From: Dryocosmus kuriphilus
Taxonomy: Eukaryota > Arthropoda > Insecta > Hymenoptera > Cynipidae
DNA length: 64,000 nt
Reading direction: 5' to 3'
NCBI GenBank assembly: GCA_038277395.1
Contig: CM076190.1
Span: forward strand, 235,382,618 to 235,446,617
Numbering within the stretch: the first letter of the stretch is position 1; each line of letters starts with the position of its first letter. A program made the position numbers and the translations under genes. A model generated the notes under the pieces. That model did not search any database. It was given only the letters and a program-made list of their open reading frames with translations, and had not been told where the DNA came from. Below are positions 55,081-64,000 of the stretch, piece after piece.

Positions 55081-56646
55081 TTTTAACGCTTCTTGAAATA
55101 CAATATTTCTTATTAACTTTTCTTCTGGCTTGCATTCTATCCTAATACTTGATCTATTACCACACTGTGGTAGCGCAAAATATAATTTTCTATGAGTGAA
55201 ATTATTTGATCCGATGTTACAGAAAGGCCAATCTTATTCAAACTTTGTCCCTGAGACTAGTTGATAGTCATAGCACATGCAAGTCTAATTGGGAACTGGA
55301 TTCTTTTTGAAAGAAAAGGCATACATATGTCCCCTCTTGTATCCAGCGTTATCCTTGGTAATGCTAAGACTTCTCCTTTTTTATAACCAGTTAATAATTC
55401 CGGCATGAGAATATTTCTAAGTATGCGTCTAACTACTAATCGTGTCCCGTTACATAGTCCGTCACTGATACATAATTTCCTTAACAGCATTACAATAAAA
55501 CCAACCTTTATATGCAAATTTTCAGGTGCGATTCCTGTGGGTGTTATGGTGGATAGATACTCAGGCGGAAATTGCAACCTTACATTCTCTCGTTCAGATT
55601 CATCCCCGCCGAGGGAGTCAGCCGAATCGATTGATGTACAGATTGTAACACCGCCGGGTAATCTATCCAAAATAGTCAAATTTATATCTTTTACCTCGTC
55701 ATTGCGAGAAGAATGGCCCGCTTACTCATGTCTTCTGTATTGATATCCTGTGGATAAAGTTCATCAATTAGGTCGTTACATAAGATGTCGTCAGGTATTA
55801 GTAAGTCTTTGACGACATAGTTCCCAACGTCTAACAATCACTTGAAGAAATCAATGGAGTCACTTTCTGCTCTCATATTTTTCGTCAAGTGTAACTTTGT
55901 AAAGAAGGGTCAAAGATCACAATACCTTGCATATGCTCAGTTCTTAGCTGTGATTGATTTTGTCGTAAATAATATAACCTGTTTGCTTCAATTTTTAAAT
56001 AAGCATTTATTGTAAATTTCTCAGCGTAAGGATTTTTATTCATTATAGGTTGTAAAATTCGAAGAACATCAATACGTTTCACTTTTTTTGATCGTTCATA
56101 CATCGCTTCACTGTCGTCATATACGCAAGTTTGAAAGCATTGAGGATTTGAAGAGAAAATAGAAAGAGACGCAGTGGCCTTAATGTTAGCAGGCCCAACT
56201 GTCCTCATCGATTATGGTCCGTTACCTTTGATATCTACGTTTCGTGCATTAAAGGACGGAAAAGCGAACATGTTATTATAAATTCTAATGTTTTCTCTAA
56301 AATGTCCATTCATTTCTGTGGTCGCAAACATTAAATTTTTTAATTCTGTAGGATAAGTATCATTTGGAGGGGGTTCGATTTTACCCTGACGGCAGCAGGC
56401 ATTTTTTGGCTTTGATGCTTCTTTAAGAAATGTTAACGCTTTGCAATATTTACACTCAATACTCGTGGCACCATTATCCAAATAATCTACTTGCTGCCCG
56501 TCTTCATATAATCCTAACTTTAGTTTTTGTTTCTTTCCTTTCGATTTTCTTGTTAATGCATTTTTTTCTCCAGCTGATCCGCTGTTCAATTTATAACATT
56601 TCTCCTTTCTAACTCCTTTCTTTTTATTATATCCTTCCTCGTCCAC
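55078..56646 (-). pseudogene. Helitron Rep-helicase protein, internally deleted
   Basis: The N-terminal piece (56646-56212) has CKYCKALTFLKEASK, CCRQGKIEPPPNDTYPTELK, HFRENIRIYNNMFAFPSFNA: the Helitron N-terminal zinc-motif region. After a stop, 56208-55885 continues with NKNPYAEKFTINAYLKIEAN, RLYYLRQNQSQLRTEHMQGI. The sequence then jumps to the C-terminal helicase: DFFK-stop-LLDVGNY, IPDDILCNDLIDELYPQDI, ILDRLPGG, FPPEYLSTITPTGIAPENLH, LCISDGLCNGTRLVVRRI, and FPIRLACAMTIN. A TAG then replaces Lys of TINKSQGQ. The end reads IECKPEEKLIRNIVFQEALK. The HUH endonuclease and helicase N-terminus are gone, so it is a defective deletion derivative. Confidence 0.85.
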
Positions 56647-57418
56647 TCAATTAATCGATTCCTCCTTTCCTCTTCCAAAAGTTTGAGTCTCGGAGCCATG
56701 ACGCAGCGAGCACGATAAGGCAGCTACGATTATACGAGTACGCTACAGATCTCACGCGTGCGGTCTCTGCGGGTGAAGTGACGGGAGGTCGGGCTGAACG
56801 CAGTTTCGTAGCCACGTGCCACAACGGCGGGATCCGTGAGTAAGCTGGTGGGAGATGTGACGTGTAAGCTGGTGGGAGATGCGACGCGCGCATAATCACA
56901 GTCATACAAGACTTTCTTACAGAATTGAAAGATATATTAAATCTTGATGTATTTTTGAATATTCGTAGACCCATTTTTTATGTAAATGTTTATAGAGACA
57001 CAGTAACTTATCAGTATAGTTGTACGCCTCTTTTTCTGCATGGTGCAAGAAGTGGCACAATGGGCTTTCTACCCTGAGCGCCAGTGGTGTCCTTAAGAAC
57101 CTTTGCCCCACTTTACAGTAAGGGATAGTTTTATCGGTAGATATTTCTACGTGTAAAGGAATATGACTTTCCAAATGTTTCAACAGAAATTTTTGAAATA
57201 ACTTATTTTAAATTAAACCTGCGAATTGAGGAAAAACTGATTACATAGTTCTATTCTACTTAATACTTAAATAGAATCGATGCAGTAGCCTGCCTTTTTA
57301 TCCACCCTATTTCATGTTTAGGATAAATAAATGCTATGTCTATTCTTTTCTCCAATGGTGTTATGTATTGAGAAATTGCTTACAACTATGTTAATTATTT
57401 AGATATAAGCATTTTCTT
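56647..57418. other. Region upstream of the Helitron, unassigned
   Basis: The start of the Helitron protein may extend to about 56700 (minus frame APRLKLLEEERRNRLIEWTR). A direct repeat of GTAAGCTGGTGGGAGATG occurs at about 56840 and 56866. A minus frame at 57183-56920 (residues KVGQRFLRTPLALRVESPLC) has no recognised motif. Confidence 0.4.
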
Positions 57419-57790
57419 CTATATAGATCTACTATCGCAATACCATTCTAACAATAAATCATAACAATTATAGTACAAAGTAATTCTTCCTACAACACAC
57501 TGGTACACTGGATCATTGTTTTCAATAAATTTTGGATAACGTTTAATTAAATTTTCGAATAAAACTTGTTTGATCCTTATACATATCCTCATGATGTTTA
57601 ACCTATAACTTCTTGAATTAAGTAAATTTTTCATGCATAAAGATTCACACAATTGAAATCGCCAATTTTTAAAATTGATATATGTGTTTGTACCTTCTTG
57701 GTCACAAAAACAAATTAGAAAATCATTCTTCTTGCGCTTCTTAAACATTTTATACTGGGCATTTTGGAAATTAAATATCTCGAAATCCAT
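57419..57790 (-). CDS. Uncharacterised 123-codon open frame
   Basis: A minus-strand frame starts MDFEIFNFQNAQYKMFKKRK and ends LLLEWYCDSRSI. It is rich in Cys, Arg, Lys and aromatic residues (NWRFQLCESLCMKNLLNSRS, YRLNIMRICIRIKQVLFENL). It starts four bases after the stop of the RTE retrotransposon frame. It has no signal peptide or transmembrane pattern I can assert. Its length is unusual for AT-rich non-coding DNA, yet I recognise no family. It may be an exon, a remnant or chance. Confidence 0.25.
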   Translation of the reverse strand: MDFEIFNFQNAQYKMFKKRKKNDFLICFCDQEGTNTYINFKNWRFQLCESLCMKNLLNSRSYRLNIMRICIRIKQVLFENLIKRYPKFIENNDPVYQCVVGRITLYYNCYDLLLEWYCDSRSI

Positions 57791-57793
57791 GCA

Positions 57794-60690
57794 CTAGGGG
57801 TTTGAGCCCAAAAACCAGAGTTTGTAATTTGGTTTAACAGCTCGAACTCGGAAATTCATTCCCTCAACTTCCCGAAACCGCCACGCATCTCTATCCTGTG
57901 CATCATCCATCCAGTTTAAATAATCATGTCCTAGCTCTTTTAGATCGTCCCTTACGTTTCTCTCTTACCTGTCTTTCTGTGTGCCTAGAAGCCTCTTACT
58001 AATCGAATTCCCTCTTAAGACTTGCACCAATGTTCTTCCGTCGCCCATCCTTGCCACATATCCCGCCCAGCTTAATTCACGCGCTTTGATTACTCTATTA
58101 ATATTTACTGACCCGTAGAGAGCATGCCGCTCATCACTGTGCAACTCTCTCCATTCACTGGTCTGTTAGTCCTTTTTTGAGCCATAGATTTTTGTATGTA
58201 CCTTATTTTCGAAAACTCTAAACCGGCTCTCCTCTCCTTTCTTCAGCGTCCACGTTTCGCATTCACACATGACGATCACCATTATTAACTTTTTGTAAAT
58301 TCTTACTTTGGTGTTTCCAGATAGTAATCGCAACCTTAGTAACATATTTGTTGCATATATGTAATAGCCTATTGATTTCCATTTTAATGTTAGTGACGCT
58401 ATCTATAATAGTCCCGAGGTATTTAGGCTCATTAACTCTTTCGAATTTCATATTTCCGGATATTAGGTCTCCCTCTTCATTACTTGTTCTGATATGTCGA
58501 CTGTCAAATATTTTGTCTTCGATTCGCTAACTTTTAAGCATATTTCCTTGAACTTTGTGGTAAAGATTTCTGCATTTTAAGTACTTTTTTTGTCATCCCC
58601 AAGTAAGTCGAAATCATCCACGTATCCCTGAATTTGTATTATCCCATTGAGGATAGCACCGGTCGAATTTGTTTGTACTTGTCTGGCTAGGTCTTCTAAA
58701 ACTAAGTGGAAAAGCATGCACGAAAGTGCATCGCCCTGTTTCAAGCCATAGCGGATTAAAAACTCTTCAGATAAACTTCCGTTTACACGCATTCTACCCC
58801 TACTGCCGCTTAAGGGAACTTCGATACGTCTAAACAATTCCCTTGGTACATCCAAGAACTCTAGAATCCCTTACATTCGTGCGAGCATGATAGAGTCTTA
58901 AGCTTTATTGAAATTGATAAATAGCTGATGTATTCCTTCATTAAATTCTCATTTCTTTTCTAACAGTTGTCTAACTGTAAACATTTGATCGCTTGTAGAC
59001 CGATTTCGGTGGATACCACACTCTTAATTCCCAATGATTTCCTCAGCAAAAGGGGTTAGTCTAATTAAGATTACACTAGACTGGATCTTATAGCATGAAG
59101 GCACAAGTGAAATTCCGCGATACTTGTCACAATCCTTTTTATCGTCTTTTTTAAAAATGGGTGTAATAATAGAGGTATTTCATTCCTCCGGTATGCATTC
59201 TGTTTCCGAGATTGCGCTTACTTATTTACAAGTTTGTCTTGTGAGGCAGGGTACCCCATTTTTTATCAGTTCTTAAGGTAGTTCGTCGACGCCCGCGGAT
59301 TTGTTATTTTTAAACTTCTTTATGCCATTTCTATTTCTTGATAAGTGGGCTCATCAAGTAGTTGATCAGCAGTGTGAACTTCACCGTTATTATCTTCAAC
59401 GGGGGCCTCACGTACGTTCAATATCTTATCGAAATAGTTTTTCCATAAATTTAATCTCTCTGTCGCATCGGCTGCTAAATTGCCATTTTCATCCCTCATT
59501 ACTTCCGCTCTACTTTGAAAGTCTTTCCTTATGAAATTGATTCCCCTGTACATCTCACGTGGATTATTTTGTTTGTCTTACGTTTCTATTGCTAGTACTT
59601 TTATCTTTTCCGACTCCCTTTTCTTGGATCTGTGAAGCCTATTTGTACTTTTACTAATATCGAGATACTTCTAATATGTGTAATCGCACTTACTATATAA
59701 ACTAATTAATTTGGCCTCTTGTGGCCCCACAGTGTTTCCTGGTCCTCCTCATAATTAACGCCATCGTCTCTCTGTTATTGAAGAGCGTCGATGCTACTAG
59801 AAATCTCTACTTGATATTTCAATGTTTCTTTTCGTGTTTTGAACTTATCTATGTATATTGAAACGGACTGTTGGCTCTGGGCAGTTGTTTTCTTACTTAG
59901 CGCTAGTATTGATCTTAATTTCGCTAACACGAGAAAGTGGTTTAAATTTAAATCTGCTCCCGTGTACTATCATACATGGAGAATGTTTGTATGACGTCTT
60001 CTGTGAATTAAAACGTGATTGATCTGATTGTGTGTGTGATAGCATCTGGTGATGTCCAGGTGGCCTTATGTATATTTTTATGTGTAAAGTATGTGCCTTT
60101 GACGCGGTTCTTTGAAGCTGTAAAGTTTATTACTCTAGTTCCATTATCATTGCTGGCATCATGCAGGCTTTCTGACACTACTGTAGGCCAATACATGGGT
60201 TCCTTTCCAATTTTCGCGCTGAAATCTTCCAATGCTATTTTTGCGTCAAACGTCGAGAACTTTTTTAAAAAAAAAGGGTGTTTAACATCTTCATCTTTGT
60301 CCACCGTAGGGCAGTGCACGTTGATTAGCACATGTTTGCAGAAGTTACCCTTTAGGTAATATATTATAACCGCTCGTTAGTGAATTGCATATAGATAAAC
60401 TATTACGAAATTCGTTTATTAATGAGAAAACCGGTCCCAGTGTGCGCATTTTGTCTCCTCCATGGTGAAAAGTGTAATGGTTCTTTGAAATTGATGTGTA
60501 CTCGCCCGACCAGCAGGATTCTTGAAATTCTATTATATCAATATCGTATCTCTTTGCTATCTCAATATGTGCGCTACATCCGCCTATATGTAGACTACGA
60601 GCTTTCAGAGTTCCCGACTTTAGATATTTTATTGTAGTTGTTTGCTTTTGGAAGTTAGACACGATAATGTAGGAAAATCCGCACATTTGA
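57794..60690 (-). pseudogene. RTE-type non-LTR retrotransposon: AP endonuclease and reverse transcriptase
   Basis: Endonuclease pieces: 60686-60345 has GTLKARSLHIGGCSAHIEIA and DIDIIEFQESCWSG (catalytic Glu). 60331-60008 has LINVHCPTVDKDEDVKH, EDFSAKIGKEPMYWPTV (GDFN motif altered to EDFS), HDASNDNGTRVINFTASKNR and THKNIHKATWTSPDA. RT pieces: TERLNLWKNYFDKILNVREA (59450), LFINFNKA at about 58910 (catalytic Asp replaced by Asn), YGLKQGDALSCMLFHLVLED and QGYVDDFDLLGDD (58855-58577), EPKYLGTIIDSVTNIKMEIN (58451), and the C-terminal QDRDAWRFREVEGMN ending at TAG 57794. Many stops and shifts. The motifs fit the RTE clade, sometimes annotated in insects as craniofacial development protein 2-like. 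Confidence 0.85.
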
Positions 60691-61190
60691 GATCCCGTCC
60701 CGATCGTGGGTGAGTCTCCCGCCTCATGAGAGATAACCCCCTTACATCCCTAGCTGTAAGTATGGAAGCTTTCTGACTTTGACAAGGACCGCGTCAACTT
60801 ATTGTCTGACAGATTGCGTATTCTGTCTCGTATTGTACCTTCCCCCTGTCAGATAGTGCGCCGCACTGTCATCAATACCACTTTGAACCTATAGGCTAAT
60901 TATTCTACACATCCCTTGCGGGCAGCCTCATCGCTGTATTTTCCCATGGGGCAGCAAGATTTTTCCTTTACAAGATTTGTAGTTTTGGTTCGGGTAGCGT
61001 TTCTGGGTGGATACCCGCTGTGCCTCGGCTTGATAGAACCAGCTATTGCGTATGGACGCGAAAGGGTGAGTTCTCCCAAACCATGGCTCTCGTGTACCTA
61101 TTTTCTACCAATGTGGGCTCATTACACCCAGGATCGGGTCTTCTCAGCTGCCCACGACTGCTTATTCTTGTATTAGCAGGTTAATAAAAT
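60691..61190 (-). other. Probable 5' leader of the RTE element
   Basis: Less AT-rich sequence directly upstream (minus strand) of the endonuclease. It has no coding frame of its own that I can support. An 86-codon plus frame here (60916-61176) has no motif. Confidence 0.35.
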
Positions 61191-62480
61191 TGGTGAAATA
61201 TCGCATTTGTGTTAAGTGGGCTGATTTAAAGAAAAAATGCGAAACAAAAGATTTGGGATCAGAGAACCTAATTAGCACTGAATAGCCCTCAATATGTCCT
61301 TAATTATGGCATAGATCTCAACGGAATTTTGTAAAATGGGGGTTCTAGCTTTAGAGACCCTGTAACTAGCTGAAGCCCAGAAATACTTCACATGCGCATT
61401 AGAAACTGCGTGTATTTTGAATAACACTATTTAGACAGAATATTGAGAGAGTGGTTACACAAAAATTTTAATAAGTACTGCTTGTTATATTAAGTGTAAG
61501 AATATCCATGAAAACTAGCATATATGCTTCTAATCGTTAATAAAGATGAATAAATTCGCATAGATCATGATGTAAGTGATGAATCGTGTGTTTGTAAAAC
61601 GATATTTTGAATATTTAGCAGCCTTATTAATATTAGGTGTATCTTTTTACGGGCCAAGTAACACATCTCATTTATGTTTTAACTTTTCTAAGGCTCAAAA
61701 TGCGCAAAAATTTATTTTTTTGATCTTATAAGGAAGGCTGGGATACTAAGACGGGTGCTATCATTCTATTTATTTTTCTGGAAAAGTTATAAATTATTCA
61801 CTAATAGTAGAAGTTCAAATATTTAGTCTCTACCTTTTCCATTAATAATTTACCACTTTTACAAAGATAACGCCACTTCTGCTATTCCAGCGTTCTAAGC
61901 TGCAAAAAAATTCATATTTGCGTGTGCTTAGATATTTTTTTTGTCCTTAATTGTCGAATGACTCGCTTTTTCATGAACAAGGATTCAGAAGGAAAGTTTC
62001 ATTTCAAACTTAGGTTAAAGAAACATGAATTTAGAAAAATAAATCTTATAATAACTGCAGTTTCTAGATCATGCTTGCTGAAATTCCTTCGTTTAAAGTT
62101 TCAGCAACTTGCGCAGCCAGGAGGCTCAATTGATGAACCTTCGAAAGTTCAACAACGAAATTACACACTGTCTAAATTTTTCACCGAACGTCTAGTGTAA
62201 TTACAAGATTATTGAGATTTTACGAGAGCATTGTGTTTTTACATTTTCCTTTCAATTTCATTCTAGTTTGAATTCCCTGTGTGCATCAATAGTACCTTTA
62301 TGTCCAACGAGGCTTAGTGGAATTTGATACTTTTCTTGTATTATTCTGGAAATTATGTAAAGTCGCTTTAGAAATTAACAGAAATTTTCAGCAATATGGT
62401 AAAATTGTAGTGATTTATAATGGAACTTCTCTAAAAGCTTGAATGTAAATTTTCACATGATTTTTTACAGTGCACATAAA
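61191..62480. other. AT-rich stretch, nothing recognised
   Basis: No gene, RNA or repeat seen. A 92-codon plus frame (61922-62200) lacks any recognisable motif and is not supported. Confidence 0.45.

Positions 62481-62483
<3 letters not shown>

Positions 62484-62541
<58 letters not shown>
62484..62541. repeat. (TA)n microsatellite
   Basis: An uninterrupted TA run of nearly 60 bases. Confidence 0.95.
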
Positions 62542-62544
<3 letters not shown>

Positions 62545-62773
62545 TTTCTTTAATAAGTGCAATGTTCGGAGGGTCTCGACCACCTCAACCATCCAGTGAG
62601 TGTTCATGACCATCCGCATCATTCGGTTCTTTCCATATTCCTGATGGAACCAAAACATATATATGGGTCTCACATAACCTTGTGATTTCTGGGTATCTCA
62701 TACACCGTGGCACTCATCCAGCAGAAAAAAATGTCCACACAGGTACGCTGTTGTGGAAACCGGGGATAGCTTA

Positions 62774-63675
62774 TTTTGATTTCTTGGATTTGTCCATTAT
62801 GCTGATCATAAGCACACGCAAAAAGATGATTCGGTTGTCCTAACTAAACTATGTTTGCTTAGCACTAGTTAGGTTGCCTGAATCTGAAGAAGGTTTGTCG
62901 CAACCGAGCTAGTATTGTTGCGATGACTCAATCTGTCTGGTTATAATAGTTTCGTGGCAAGACCCTCACTGTTCGGTTACAGCTCATTGCGCGGCGCATT
63001 CGCACTTGTGCACTGAGTTGTACTACAAATTCAGATATATTGTAGAATATTAAGTGATACATCTATAAATATTAGAATAAGGGTAATTATTTTTTTAAAA
63101 ATGTTTTTATAATTACCTAATGCTTTTTGAATACACGTCTTAATTATTTGCTTTTAACCTTCTGATTTACTTGAACTACTTTCGTTCAAACAACTTCTTT
63201 CTAAGTGAGGTATCGACAAATACGTAGGTTTTGAATATAGAAACAAATTCTTTCAAATATCCACTCAAAAATAGGGCAGAAAATAAAACTATCCAGTATA
63301 GCGTCCAGAAACGTCACTCTAGACCTCTTACGAGCACATAATTTTCTTCCAACTGAACTTTTGTGTTTCCTATCAGCTGATCGAACTCATGATCGGCTGT
63401 GACTCAACTGGTGCGGTTGTTCTAAGTCTGGTTATTGTAACCGAACATTTCGGATAGAGTAACTGAACAGGTCGGTTACAGACTAAATTTGGAAGAATCG
63501 AACCGGCTTGATCAAAGCATACCATGAGCTCGATCAGTCCATAGGAAACGCGACAGTTCGGTGGGGAGCACCCGATTCCTGGTTACGGCAACCAAACTTT
63601 TTTTTGCGTGCAGGTGTCAGAGTTACATCACCCCTGCTTATGATCTGCATAATGGACAAATCCAAGAAATCAAAA
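62774..63675. mobile_element. Fold-back/MITE-like element with ~40-80-bp terminal inverted repeats
   Basis: The left end TTTTGATTTCTTGGATTTGT with CCATTATGCTGATCATAAGC matches the reverse complement of the right end (GCTTATGATCTGCATAATGG, ACAAATCCAAGAAATCAAAA) with about one mismatch over 40 bases. Similarity continues more weakly into CACGCAAAAA and GGTTGCCGTAACC. The interior has recurrent CGGTTAC/GTAACCGA motifs and no coding potential. No clear target duplication. Confidence 0.75.
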
Positions 63676-63863
63676 CGGTATATACTATAAAGGAAAAGGA
63701 AAGGTATATAGTATACTTTATGCGGCATTATAAATTGCAAAAAATATTGTTAAAAAATAATTAATAATTAAGAATACAGTCTATTTATTAATATATTTTC
63801 AGATACACCTACAATTTACCGGTATTTGTAATTTTCAACGCTTATATTACAATTACAATTTCG

Positions 63864-63940
63864 CACCAAATGGGGGGATTCGAACGCATAATCTTAAGCA
63901 CGCAAGTCAATAATCTTAACCACTACACTATTAAACTAGT
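63864..63940 (-). tRNA. tRNA-like sequence (pseudo-tRNA or SINE head)
   Basis: The minus strand reads TAGTGTAGTGGTTAAGAT, an A-box-like D arm. A GACTTGCGTGCTTAAG segment takes the anticodon-arm position, and CGTTCGAATCC is an exact-looking B box/T arm, followed by CCCCATTTGGTGC. The anticodon stem does not pair well, so it is more likely a tRNA pseudogene or the head of a tRNA-derived SINE than a functional tRNA. I do not assign an isotype. Confidence 0.5.
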
Positions 63941-64000
63941 TGCAATCTGCAACTTAATATCGAAATGCATTTTTACGTGTACATGAATTTTTTATCATTG

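Noticed and set aside
61922..62200. A 92-codon plus frame
   Set aside because: No recognisable domain, neighbours or repeat support; length is within chance for this composition.

Overview
The window looks like repeat-dominated intergenic DNA from an insect nuclear genome. It is AT-rich, has GT-AG introns, carries a 500-base assembly gap, and is packed with nested insect-type transposable elements. A hymenopteran such as a parasitoid or gall wasp is my best guess from the mix of families, but nothing here proves it. I find no clearly intact host protein-coding gene. The nearest candidate is a spliced THAP-domain gene at 8.3-10.3 kb, and it looks decayed.

Layout. 0-5.8 kb: a mariner remnant, a Helitron 3' end, a (TA)n tract and five copies of an interspersed element here called family H. 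5.8-8.3 kb: nothing recognised. 8.3-10.5 kb: the THAP gene. 11-13 kb: Helitron helicase scraps, a 150-170 bp tandem repeat and a second mariner remnant. 13-29.6 kb: a long field of degenerate short repeats organised into 1.48 kb units. Three H elements are inserted in it, together with a 3.4 kb block made of a giant palindrome and six copies of a ~408 bp satellite. 29.7-37.5 kb: a DIRS-like retrotransposon bounded by inverted terminal repeats. Its interior holds a second element that carries a spliced tyrosine-recombinase gene. 38.3-39.4 kb: another H copy. 40-44.7 kb: a decayed Jockey-type non-LTR retrotransposon, then the gap. 45.5-51.0 kb: a 5'-truncated Penelope-like element with a GIY-YIG endonuclease, an inverted terminal repeat and a hammerhead-like core, split by a 3.0 kb Tc1/mariner element. 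51.2-54.4 kb: an H copy split by a probable solo LTR that itself contains a MITE. 54.9-56.7 kb: a deleted Helitron. 57.8-61.2 kb: an RTE-type retrotransposon on the minus strand. 62.8-63.7 kb: a fold-back element. 63.9 kb: a tRNA-like sequence.

The most interesting material is structural. Family H has 11-bp inverted motifs, one at a terminus and one just inside a terminal GC hairpin, plus a microsatellite near one end. That is the architecture described for Helentron-associated (HINE/DINE-1-like) elements. Internal empty sites fix its ends. The Penelope-like element carries its terminal repeat in inverted orientation with a hammerhead-like motif in both arms. The tyrosine-recombinase gene sits between putative terminal inverted repeats, which is unexpected for a Crypton. 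All functional statements rest on motif reading by eye; no database search was run.
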